This document shows, in pieces, positions 56,792 to 64,000 of a stretch of 64,000 nucleotides of DNA (the first letter of the stretch is position 1; every line of letters begins with the position of its first letter). This stretch comes from Victivallis sp. Marseille-Q1083 (lineage in GTDB: Bacteria; Verrucomicrobiota; Lentisphaeria; Victivallales; Victivallaceae): assembly GCF_903645315.1 (NCBI RefSeq), contig NZ_CAHJXL010000001.1:1230001-1294000 (forward strand), given 5' to 3'. The notes beneath the pieces were generated by a model that saw only the letters and a list, made by a program, of their open reading frames with translations, was not told the DNA's origin and made no database searches. The position numbers and the translations under genes are program-made.

Positions 56792-59700
56792 TTAACGATA
56801 TAAATCCGGCAATCCGGGTTGAATGTTACGACGAATCGGCATGCCTTCGGCATTGATCAAGCGAGCCGTAACGAACACCAGCAGATTCCGCCGTTCCGTC
56901 ATCGTCATCTGGCTGCTGAAGAAGCGGCCGAAGAAAGGCACATCGCCCAGAACCGGCCAGCGGTCATCGCGCGCCATATTCCGGTCATCGATCATACCGC
57001 CGAGTACAATGGTTTCCCCATCATAGACACGGACGTTGGTTTCCAGATCGCGAATCGTAAATTCCGGCATCCACAAATTGAATTGCTTCTTATAATACGG
57101 AATCGCCTGGCTCCGCCAATCCGTAACCACCGTGCCACCATTGGAAACGCCCAGATAACCGGCTTCCATCGTCACCAGGTAATTGGAATTGTCGTGACCG
57201 ACATAGGCGATGACGCTCGGACGCAGGTAAAGAGAAATCGTATAATTGTCCGGATTGACGACCGCTTTCACATAGAACTTGATACCGGTATCCTGTGACT
57301 CAAGATCCGGCACCGGCTCGGTGATCACGATCGTCGAATCATCCACATCCAGCTCCGGCGTATCCCAGTCGATCGGGAAATACTGCGACTCCACCAGTTC
57401 GATTGCGCCGACATCCCCGCTGGTCACCACCAGTTTCGGGGAGGACAGCACCTCCGCCCGTGAATTCTGGGCGATCGCATTGACCGACAACGACAAATTC
57501 ACATTGGAATCGTTGCCAAACAGCGATTCACCGAAGTTCGGGAATATTTTCAAATTATTGATCACTCTATAACTGGATGGAGAAGAACCGGAGGCGTTGG
57601 CGCCATCTCCTTTGCTGTAATGCCGCAACGGATTGTTCGGATTGCTGATATCCCAGGTCGAATCCGGATTTAAGTTCGTATCGCTCGCATACAGACTCCA
57701 ATCGAATCCCAGCTCATTCAAGTCCGTCATCGTCAATTCCACCAGCTTCGCTTCAATCTGAATCATCGGAATGTCGATGGCATCCAACTGCTGGAGCAGA
57801 TCTTCCAGTTTATTCAGGTTTTCAATCGTATTGGTCACGACGATCTTGTTGGACGGACGGCTGTAATTGATGGATGCGCCCAGCGGGAAATCGACGCCGC
57901 GGGCCGTAAAGTACATCGCCAACCGCGCCGGCGTCGCCTCACGGCGCCAGACATTGTCGCCACCCAGCGTATAGCTCGTATCGCTGCTGTTGGAATTGTT
58001 GCTCGAACCGCTGGAACCGCGGCTGCTGCCGCTCGAACCACGGCTGGAACCGCGGCTGGAACCGCCGCCGCGGCTGCTGCCTGAACCACTGCTCGAACCA
58101 CGGCTCGAACCACTGCCGCGGCTGCTGCCTGAACCACTGCTCGAACCACTGCCGCTATTATTATCGCGGTCGCTCGCCCCCCAGGATTCACCGGTCGTTC
58201 CCAGAATATGCGCCGCACCGACACCGATGATACCGCCGCGAATGTAATCGCCGCCCACCGCGGAGTCATTATCGCCATTGTTGGAACCGCTCCGGTTCCC
58301 GCCGCCGCCGCCAGTACCGCCGCCGGTGCCGTCTCCCATCTGCGCCTGAGGCTCCAATCCCACCTGGAAGGACATACCCGGCATCGTCGAATTGATGCCA
58401 TTGTCAGTCCCGCCGCCGCCGGCACCGCCGCGTCCGCTGCCGCCAGTCACCCCGCCGCCGACGCCCCCCAAACCGCCGCCCTGCTGCCCGCCGGGCCCGC
58501 CGGTTCCACCGGTTCCCGGCATTCCGGGCATCCCAGTCATGCCGCCCTGCTGGCCGCCGGCACCGGTCATGCCTGGCATGCCGCCCATGCCCGGACCGGT
58601 CATTCCCTGTCTGCCGCCCTGCATGCCCATGGCGCCCATACTGCCGGGACCTCCCATCGCATTGTTCTGCTGCATCTGAGGATATTTTTGGGGATCGTAA
58701 CCATAAATCCAGCCGTATTGACCGAGCGCCTTCCCGCGCCCGCTCTCATACGGCGTATCATATTCGGCAATGTCGTTGATGATCGACGCCCGGATCGGGA
58801 ACGATACCGTCTTCATCTCGCTGACATTGGAACCGATCAACACCGAATTATCGGTAATCTGATATTTTAAGCCGGTCTGCTTGCACAGATAACGAATCAC
58901 TTCCAAGAGCGGCATATCCGTCGCCGAAAATGTAAACGGCTTCAAATCCGCCGCTTCTTCACCGGAAATCGCCGAAACGACGTTGACGCCCTTGCCATCC
59001 GGGGAATAACGCGCACTGTTCCGGTCCAGGGACCGGATGACATCGATCGGATTTTCCTCTTCGAAGTCGATATCCTTGAATACGATATCTTCCAGGCGTT
59101 TCCGCATTCCGGAATCGTTCTCTTCTTTTTCCATCGCCCGGCCGAGGACATTTTTCTGCTCCGAAGGTGTGTTCTCCGGGGTAATCCATTCCCAGGCATT
59201 GTAAGCCAATTGGCCGTAAATGTTGGCAGTCTGCCGTTCTTTGGCGCGTTGATACAGCGTATCGGCATTGCGCTTGGCCATCTCGATTGCCGGCTCATAC
59301 AACGGGTTGATGATGAAGATTTCCTCCAGCTTTGCCCGCACTTCCTCATAACGTCCGCCCTTGAACAGGATCTGGGCTTCGCGGAACAAAAGATCCACCT
59401 TCTCCCGCTCGTCCTGCAACGTCGGCGCCGCTTCCTCCAGGGAAGTCATCTTTTCCTTTTCCAACGCCAGAATTCTCCGGCGGGCCATATCCACCACTGC
59501 GGCAACCTCGTCCTTGACGCGCGGATCGATCAGTTCCGCTTCATTGGCAGTATTGATCGCATCGGTGAACTTTTCGTCGGCCATCTGCTTGCGGGCGTCG
59601 GCCAGCACGGCATTGGCATGCTGCCCGATCACCTCACTGCGCCGCTTGTTCACTTCGGCCAGACGGCGTTCCGCCGCCAGTCCCTTCAAACCGGAAAGTT

Positions 59701-59947
59701 TCTTCTGGATTTCCGCAAACGTCGCATCGGCTTCCGCATATTGACCGGCTTTGACCAACTCTTCCGCCTGAGCCAAAGCAACATCAATCGCCTCAATCTC
59801 CTTGCTGCGCTCTTCCTTCACCTGATCGATCGCATCGCGCACTTCACCGTCCGTTTCCAGCGCTACGCATCCGGTCGCAGTCAAGTAACATGCCAGCCAA
59901 AATGAACAGGATTTTCTCGGCAACCCCAATATTCCCAGTCCTTTCAT
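56792..59947 (-). CDS. Second secretin-family protein with long low-complexity centre (1051 aa)
   Basis: The lipoprotein-like N-terminus (FWLACYLTATGCVALE) is followed by a coiled/TPR-like helical region (about 30-240) and a short secretin N-domain (FTFSATDMPLLEVIRYLCKQTGLKYQI). A Gly/Met/Gln-rich stretch (about 420-560) and a Ser/Gly/Arg stretch (about 590-660) come next. The secretin core then has NKIVVTNTIENLNKLEDLLQQLDAIDIPMIQIEAKLVELT, RAEVLSSPKLVVTSGD, VYDGETIVLGGMIDDR and VLGDVPFFGRFF. The two low-complexity blocks make it longer than usual. Best match in gene order is Amuc_1098 of Akkermansia. Confidence 0.9.
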   Translation of the reverse strand: MKGLGILGLPRKSCSFWLACYLTATGCVALETDGEVRDAIDQVKEERSKEIEAIDVALAQAEELVKAGQYAEADATFAEIQKKLSGLKGLAAERRLAEVNKRRSEVIGQHANAVLADARKQMADEKFTDAINTANEAELIDPRVKDEVAAVVDMARRRILALEKEKMTSLEEAAPTLQDEREKVDLLFREAQILFKGGRYEEVRAKLEEIFIINPLYEPAIEMAKRNADTLYQRAKERQTANIYGQLAYNAWEWITPENTPSEQKNVLGRAMEKEENDSGMRKRLEDIVFKDIDFEEENPIDVIRSLDRNSARYSPDGKGVNVVSAISGEEAADLKPFTFSATDMPLLEVIRYLCKQTGLKYQITDNSVLIGSNVSEMKTVSFPIRASIINDIAEYDTPYESGRGKALGQYGWIYGYDPQKYPQMQQNNAMGGPGSMGAMGMQGGRQGMTGPGMGGMPGMTGAGGQQGGMTGMPGMPGTGGTGGPGGQQGGGLGGVGGGVTGGSGRGGAGGGGTDNGINSTMPGMSFQVGLEPQAQMGDGTGGGTGGGGGNRSGSNNGDNDSAVGGDYIRGGIIGVGAAHILGTTGESWGASDRDNNSGSGSSSGSGSSRGSGSSRGSSSGSGSSRGGGSSRGSSRGSSGSSRGSSGSSNNSNSSDTSYTLGGDNVWRREATPARLAMYFTARGVDFPLGASINYSRPSNKIVVTNTIENLNKLEDLLQQLDAIDIPMIQIEAKLVELTMTDLNELGFDWSLYASDTNLNPDSTWDISNPNNPLRHYSKGDGANASGSSPSSYRVINNLKIFPNFGESLFGNDSNVNLSLSVNAIAQNSRAEVLSSPKLVVTSGDVGAIELVESQYFPIDWDTPELDVDDSTIVITEPVPDLESQDTGIKFYVKAVVNPDNYTISLYLRPSVIAYVGHDNSNYLVTMEAGYLGVSNGGTVVTDWRSQAIPYYKKQFNLWMPEFTIRDLETNVRVYDGETIVLGGMIDDRNMARDDRWPVLGDVPFFGRFFSSQMTMTERRNLLVFVTARLINAEGMPIRRNIQPGLPDLYR
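58067..58149. repeat. 35-bp direct repeat at 48-bp spacing in the Ser/Gly/Arg block
   Basis: The same 35 nt occur at 58067-58101 and 58115-58149, encoding SGSSRGSGSS-type residues. In-frame slippage repeat. Confidence 0.7.
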
Positions 59948-60025
59948 GCTCTTTTACCTTATGGTTATTGTTTCAAGACAATTTTTATTCTTTAGTTGCG
60001 TTATTTCCAATTGAATCGCCGGCAT

Positions 60026-61249
60026 TCACCGGCGCGGCATCGTGGTTGTCGGCATGACATTCGGCATCCGATTGTTCATGTTGTTCATACGCTGCTGATA
60101 ATACTGGTAATTACCCAGCCGGTAGCGTTCCGGAATCTGGATCGCCGTCGAAATCGCACCGCTCTTCGACTCGTCCGTCTTATTCAACAATTCAACCCGT
60201 TCCGAAGCCAGATCGACCGCCGTCACTTCGAACTCTTCCACGCCGGAACGCTGAGTCCCCATCTTGAACGTATCGCCGACCACCACTTCGTACTTGACGG
60301 CCGGAATGCTGATATCCCGGACCACCGCTTTGGCCGTCGGCATATCGGTCACTTCGTTGACCACCATTTCCAGTCGAATGCGGTTGTCGTCATCCTGGCC
60401 TTCGAGCCAAACCCGGGAAGCATCCTTTTGCTGCTGCTGGCCGTCGACCTCCACCGTTTCGGTGCGAAGCTCGGCATCCACCAGCTTATAGCGCTTGCGG
60501 TCGACGGTGAAAACATCACCGATCCGACGATAGGGGCCGCCGGAACGACCGGTACCGATCTGGAACTCCCAGGTCGAACGGTCGGCGCCTTCGGCGTTGA
60601 TCTTACGCAGGGTCGCGCCGAACGGAATCGCGTTGATTTCGGCGATATACAGCCGGTTGATATACGGCGGATGATCCTTCGGATCAAGCATATTGGTTTT
60701 CATCAGATATTCATAATTGTTGGAAAAGCCGTCATAATCGTAATCGGCAATGCCATCGAGCGGATTGTTCGGATCCAGATTATTCCGCAATTCAAAAGAG
60801 TTCGGCATGCCATCGCCGTCAGCATCGGCGCCGATCGCCACATTGAGGTCGGAGAAGTCATTGACCGGAGTCGGCAGTTCGCCACCGCAGAACGGGCAGC
60901 TGTGCACCTCTTCGAAGTAATAAATCGGCACGAAATAACGGCAATGCGGACAACGTCCGCTGATCACCGGCACCAGCAGGTCGCTGAACAGAGCGGAAAC
61001 TTTCCCGCCGTCGCGCGATCTGGACTCCTTCCAGGCCAAACCTTCCGTCATCACCTTGTCGGTTTTGAATTCATCGCCGTTGAAATTCAACGATTCGTAA
61101 TCCTGCCGGCCGGGCGGAATTTCCAAATCCTTTTCCGTAATATCATTGGTGGAATTGATGACGTTGAACAGATAAAGCGACGAAAAAACGAACACCAGCA
61201 GTAACACCGCCAGAATGATTTTTTCATAATGTTTCTGTAGAAAATTCAA
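60026..61249 (-). CDS. Amuc_1099-like pilus-system protein with Zn ribbon and Ca-binding repeats (407 aa)
   Basis: One N-terminal membrane helix (KIILAVLLLVFVFSSLYLF), then a zinc-ribbon-like CPHC...CPFC (Cys100/103, Cys118/121). Thrombospondin type-3-like acidic repeats (ADADGDGMPNSFE and DYDYDGFSNNYE, about 141-180) follow, then a beta-rich region and a Met/Asn/Arg-rich tail (YQQRMNNMNNRMPNVMP). The start codon is TTG at 61249 behind a strong GGGAGGT; no in-frame ATG is near. Order in the operon corresponds to Amuc_1099 of Akkermansia (inference from synteny). Probably an inner-membrane-anchored periplasmic assembly protein. Confidence 0.75.
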   Translation of the reverse strand: MNFLQKHYEKIILAVLLLVFVFSSLYLFNVINSTNDITEKDLEIPPGRQDYESLNFNGDEFKTDKVMTEGLAWKESRSRDGGKVSALFSDLLVPVISGRCPHCRYFVPIYYFEEVHSCPFCGGELPTPVNDFSDLNVAIGADADGDGMPNSFELRNNLDPNNPLDGIADYDYDGFSNNYEYLMKTNMLDPKDHPPYINRLYIAEINAIPFGATLRKINAEGADRSTWEFQIGTGRSGGPYRRIGDVFTVDRKRYKLVDAELRTETVEVDGQQQQKDASRVWLEGQDDDNRIRLEMVVNEVTDMPTAKAVVRDISIPAVKYEVVVGDTFKMGTQRSGVEEFEVTAVDLASERVELLNKTDESKSGAISTAIQIPERYRLGNYQYYQQRMNNMNNRMPNVMPTTTMPRR

Positions 61250-61270
61250 AATCAGACCTCCCGTTGGCTG

Positions 61271-62917
61271 TTACTTGAGCTCTTCTTCGGCATTGTAGAC
61301 GACGTATTCGACGGCAATCATGGCCCGCACCCGGCGATTGCCGCCGATCATCGGCATACCATAATTCTTACGCTTGTCGAAAGCCAATCCCTCTTCGAAG
61401 CGATTCTCCGGCAACAAATTCATCCAGTAGACGATCCGTTCTTCCCACATGGCGTCCTTGTTCGAATTGCCGCCGCCCGGCATCCCGCCACCCATCATCG
61501 ACGGCATTCCGCCGCCCGTCGGACCGGTGCCGCGGCTGTTTCTCGCCGGACGCTCGCTCAGGCCGCTCCGAACCGGCGCGTTCGTGGAGGTTCTCGACAT
61601 CGGATCGCCGCTGCCACGCCGGGTCGGCGTCGCGTTCGGCATCGTCATCGGCATTCTATTGTTGCCCTGCGTCGTCAGCATCGGATTCTCCCGGAGACGC
61701 AGTTCCTGGTCACGCAAACGCAACGTCGCATCGATAATCCCCTGGACATCATCATCGATTTTTTCCATATTCATATGACGGACAATATACATCCGGTTGT
61801 CCTTGTAGGCGTCGTGGAGAACCTCCGCCAGCCGCCGCATGCTTTCCATGCTGCCGGTAACATCGAATTCGAAACGATAGTAAGTGTAATCCGACTCGGT
61901 ATTGCCGAGCAGATCGGTGTTGTAAAAATAATCCAGCGAGTCAATTCCCGTCCCGGCAAGACGGCGCCCCAAGTCGCCGATAATCTCAACGATGCGGGCT
62001 TTCTGCCCCAACTCCTCAGCCGGATCGACCGGTTCAATCCCCAGGCCGCCAAAACCCATGCCGGCGGCACCGCCGCGAGTCGCAGTCGTTCCGCCGCCGG
62101 TCGCGCCGCCGCCGGCCCCCATCGGCCCCATCGCTCCCATGCCCATCGGGCCGCTCATCATACTGCCGGAACCGCTCAAACTGGCCGGCTCGGCAATTTC
62201 AAACGTATCGGCGCCGTACGCCAAGCCAATTTCCTTTTCATCGAACAATCTGGAAAGCTCACTGCGGATCGCCATCGAGTGGACATCGAACTCCGTACTG
62301 CTGCCGTTGAAGCCGCGCAATACGCCGATCGCCGCCATAAAAATGTCATCGACATTGCCTTCGGTGATTTTTTCAACCGTCGCCGCCTGGGCGATAGTTT
62401 TGAACTTCTCCATCGCTTTGTCCCACTGCTCCACCGTCCACTTCATCTTCGGAGCGGCATTCGAATCCACCGACTCGCCATCCTCTTCTTCTTCCACTTC
62501 CCAGCCGCCGGAAGTTTTGAACTGACGGAAGATATGGACCCCCGGACTGCCGGCTTCCCGTTTTTCCGACCACAGTTCGCGGAACTTGGCAGTAAACTCA
62601 TCCAGGTCAACGCCCAGCTCCTTGGCAAACGCATCCAAAGCGGGCTGATACGGATGCCCGAAATAGTGCTGCATCCGGGTAACCTTATCTTCGAAAACTT
62701 CGGTATCCTTCTCAATCAATTCAAGATTTTCCGGCACCGGCGAAGGATGCTGCTTATTCAAATCCCCAATCTGGTTGCGCAACCGCACCAATTGATTGAA
62801 TGCATTCCGATAACCGGCATGTTCGATCAATGCCAAGACCAGCAAGACAAGAGCAACCACCCCGGAAATCGACAGGAAGACCACAAAGGAAATGTTCTTT
62901 TTCAAAAATCTTTTCAT
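61271..62917 (-). CDS. Amuc_1100-like pilus-associated protein (548 aa)
   Basis: An N-terminal membrane helix (ISFVVFLSISGVVALVLLVLALIEH) is followed by a coiled coil (about 40-80) and a PilO-like alpha/beta organisation. The latter is interrupted by a Met/Gly insert (about 242-294, with MSGPMGMGAMGPMGAG). A ferredoxin-like portion follows (YTYYRFEFDVTGSMESMRRLAEVLHDAYKDNRMYIVRHMNME). A second Pro/Gly/Met segment (457-485) and a C-terminal beta part complete it. It lies 7 nt after the PilM/PilN fusion and 21 nt before the Amuc_1099-like gene, matching the Akkermansia cluster order. Likely the periplasmic alignment component between inner membrane and secretin. Confidence 0.78.
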   Translation of the reverse strand: MKRFLKKNISFVVFLSISGVVALVLLVLALIEHAGYRNAFNQLVRLRNQIGDLNKQHPSPVPENLELIEKDTEVFEDKVTRMQHYFGHPYQPALDAFAKELGVDLDEFTAKFRELWSEKREAGSPGVHIFRQFKTSGGWEVEEEEDGESVDSNAAPKMKWTVEQWDKAMEKFKTIAQAATVEKITEGNVDDIFMAAIGVLRGFNGSSTEFDVHSMAIRSELSRLFDEKEIGLAYGADTFEIAEPASLSGSGSMMSGPMGMGAMGPMGAGGGATGGGTTATRGGAAGMGFGGLGIEPVDPAEELGQKARIVEIIGDLGRRLAGTGIDSLDYFYNTDLLGNTESDYTYYRFEFDVTGSMESMRRLAEVLHDAYKDNRMYIVRHMNMEKIDDDVQGIIDATLRLRDQELRLRENPMLTTQGNNRMPMTMPNATPTRRGSGDPMSRTSTNAPVRSGLSERPARNSRGTGPTGGGMPSMMGGGMPGGGNSNKDAMWEERIVYWMNLLPENRFEEGLAFDKRKNYGMPMIGGNRRVRAMIAVEYVVYNAEEELK

Positions 62918-62924
62918 AAGGCAC

Positions 62925-64000
62925 TCACTGTTTAATCGGCTCTTTCAGTTTGATCTTCACTTTGAATGCGGTCACATTGTTCGAACCGGCATCCGCCTGC
63001 AAGTGCTCATACTTGAATGATTCGTTTTCGGAATCAAACAGAGCGGATTGCTGAACCCTTTCCCGGAAAATATCCTCCGGCAAAACGGTCGCCTTGTCCA
63101 TCACCAGGCTGTGTCCATAAAGCACGATCCATTCATAATCCGGCAGGCTTTCGGCCAGACCCATGCCCAGGCCGCCTATTGACGAAGCGGAAGACATTCC
63201 GCCGCCGGGTCCGCCGGCCGGGCCGCCAGTCGCTCCGCCGGCCATCGGCCCCATCATTCCGGCGCCCGGCATGCCCATACCCATACCGCCGAGGCTTAAA
63301 TTCATTTCCTCCGGCGCACCTTCAATGGTGGTAAACCACATATAATCCGGCGTAATCCGCTGCAATTCATTCAGGATGGCAAACCACTGGCCACGCTGCT
63401 TCAAAATTTCCAGCGCATCCTTATAAGCGGTTTCCGCCTTCTGCAATTTGCCGGTCGCCTCACGAACTTCCGCAACCCGCTTCTCCGTCTCCTCCACCTT
63501 GCTCGCGGTCAACTCCACCCGGCGCATATCGTATCCTTTCCGGGCCGAAATCAACCAGTAGAACACGATTAAACAGAAAATCGCCGAAATCGCACTGGCG
63601 TACAGATACGGCTTCTTTTTCTGCAAAATTTCATGGCGCTTGATCGACAACGGCATCAGGGAAATTTGAATCGGACAATCCTGGCAATGCCGCAATCCCA
63701 GGCCGACCAGCTCGGGAAACAGCGGAGCCACTTCCCGCAATTTCTCCTTGTCGATCTCCTCAGTGATGCCGACCACCGGGAAAACATTCAAATATTCCAC
63801 CGGAATACGCAGTTTCTCGCAGAAGAAATGCGGCGCATACTGGATGATCGAACTGCCGCCGGACAGCAACATGCGCACCGGCTTGTTACCATCGTACTGG
63901 GAACGCCATTGATTGATCGAACGGTTGATTTCACCATGCAGCCGCGTCATGACGTTACGGGCGATCTTCGAAATCGTCGCCGCCGTTTCGGAATCCGGGT
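62925..64000 (-). CDS. PilM-PilN fusion protein, Amuc_1101-like (3' part, runs off right edge)
   Basis: The frame is open to the window edge; the visible part begins PDSETAATISKIARNVMTRLHGEINRSI. The first portion is the end of an actin-like PilM/FtsA ATPase domain (VRMLLSGGSSIIQYAPHFFCEKLRIPVEYLNVF). It is joined to a PilN-like part with a membrane helix (LYASAISAIFCLIVFYWLISA), a coiled coil (VELTASKVEETEKRVAEVREATGKLQKAE) and a PilN-type ferredoxin fold containing a Met/Gly insert (GGMGMGMPGAGMMGPMAGG). PilM and PilN are separate in proteobacteria. It is the first visible gene of the five-gene operon. Confidence 0.82.
   Translation of the reverse strand, partial: PDSETAATISKIARNVMTRLHGEINRSINQWRSQYDGNKPVRMLLSGGSSIIQYAPHFFCEKLRIPVEYLNVFPVVGITEEIDKEKLREVAPLFPELVGLGLRHCQDCPIQISLMPLSIKRHEILQKKKPYLYASAISAIFCLIVFYWLISARKGYDMRRVELTASKVEETEKRVAEVREATGKLQKAETAYKDALEILKQRGQWFAILNELQRITPDYMWFTTIEGAPEEMNLSLGGMGMGMPGAGMMGPMAGGATGGPAGGPGGGMSSASSIGGLGMGLAESLPDYEWIVLYGHSLVMDKATVLPEDIFRERVQQSALFDSENESFKYEHLQADAGSNNVTAFKVKIKLKEPIKQ

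Noticed and set aside
55395-58690. Short regular repeats considered as CRISPR or intergenic repeats
   Set aside because: They are in-frame codon repeats inside two secretin genes, without unique spacers.

Overview
The window is about 64 kb of GC-rich bacterial DNA that looks like a chromosome segment of a Lentisphaerota (Victivallales/Victivallis-like) bacterium. The grounds are several short pseudopilin genes with a [16 protein letters not shown]-type start beside regulators and carbohydrate-active genes, DUF4091/DUF6259 glycosidase-like proteins, a hydrazine-synthase-alpha-like (HzsA-related) heme protein, and a pilus operon laid out like the Akkermansia Amuc_1098-1101 locus. The taxonomic call is inference from gene content; no rRNA gene is present.

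Region 1 (1-19 kb) is mostly housekeeping. It holds an hsp20-hsp20-clpB heat-shock operon (minus strand) divergent from a K+ channel gene, an exported protein, an HrpA-type RNA helicase, a conserved small protein, RNase E/G, fmt, folK, an SDR coupled to a Ser-His signal-peptidase-like protein, a membrane Ser/Thr kinase with its ATP-binding lysine apparently relocated as in WNK kinases, and the tig-clpP-clpX protein-quality cluster. Upstream of tig, 18.8-19.1 kb has two strong minus-strand terminators with no visible gene.

Region 2 (19.4-24.1 kb, plus) has two coupled small pseudopilin-like proteins, then an NlpC/P60 endopeptidase overlapping an L-Ala-D/L-Glu epimerase (a YkfC/YkfB-like murein-peptide recycling pair) and a creatininase-family amidohydrolase.

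Region 3 (24-42.5 kb, minus) is saccharolytic and accessory. It has a GntR regulator-pseudopilin-DUF6259 module; a membrane protein; an exported acetolactate decarboxylase with a YtcJ-like amidohydrolase split by one in-frame TAG; and a LacI-controlled cluster with a giant DNRLRE/CBM9-like/DUF4091 protein, a GH36 alpha-galactosidase and a second DUF4091 protein. Upstream is a duplicated LacI gene with its own pseudopilin. Both LacI promoters are consensus and carry a matching palindromic operator.

Region 4 (42.9-53.8 kb, plus) has a RidA/chorismatase-like gene and an IclR regulator. These are followed by a tightly coupled set: a 1564-residue exported LamG-LamG-HzsA-like heme protein, a beta-propeller cytochrome with three CxxCH motifs, ResB-like and CcsA-like cytochrome c maturation proteins, and a pseudopilin. 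This reads as a self-contained extracytoplasmic multiheme redox system and is the strongest candidate for an undescribed system.

Region 5 (54-64 kb, minus) is a five-gene pilus/secretion operon ending at a strong terminator: a PilM-PilN fusion (running off the window), an Amuc_1100-like protein, an Amuc_1099-like protein and two different secretins in tandem. All five carry methionine/glycine- or Met/Asn-rich low-complexity segments.
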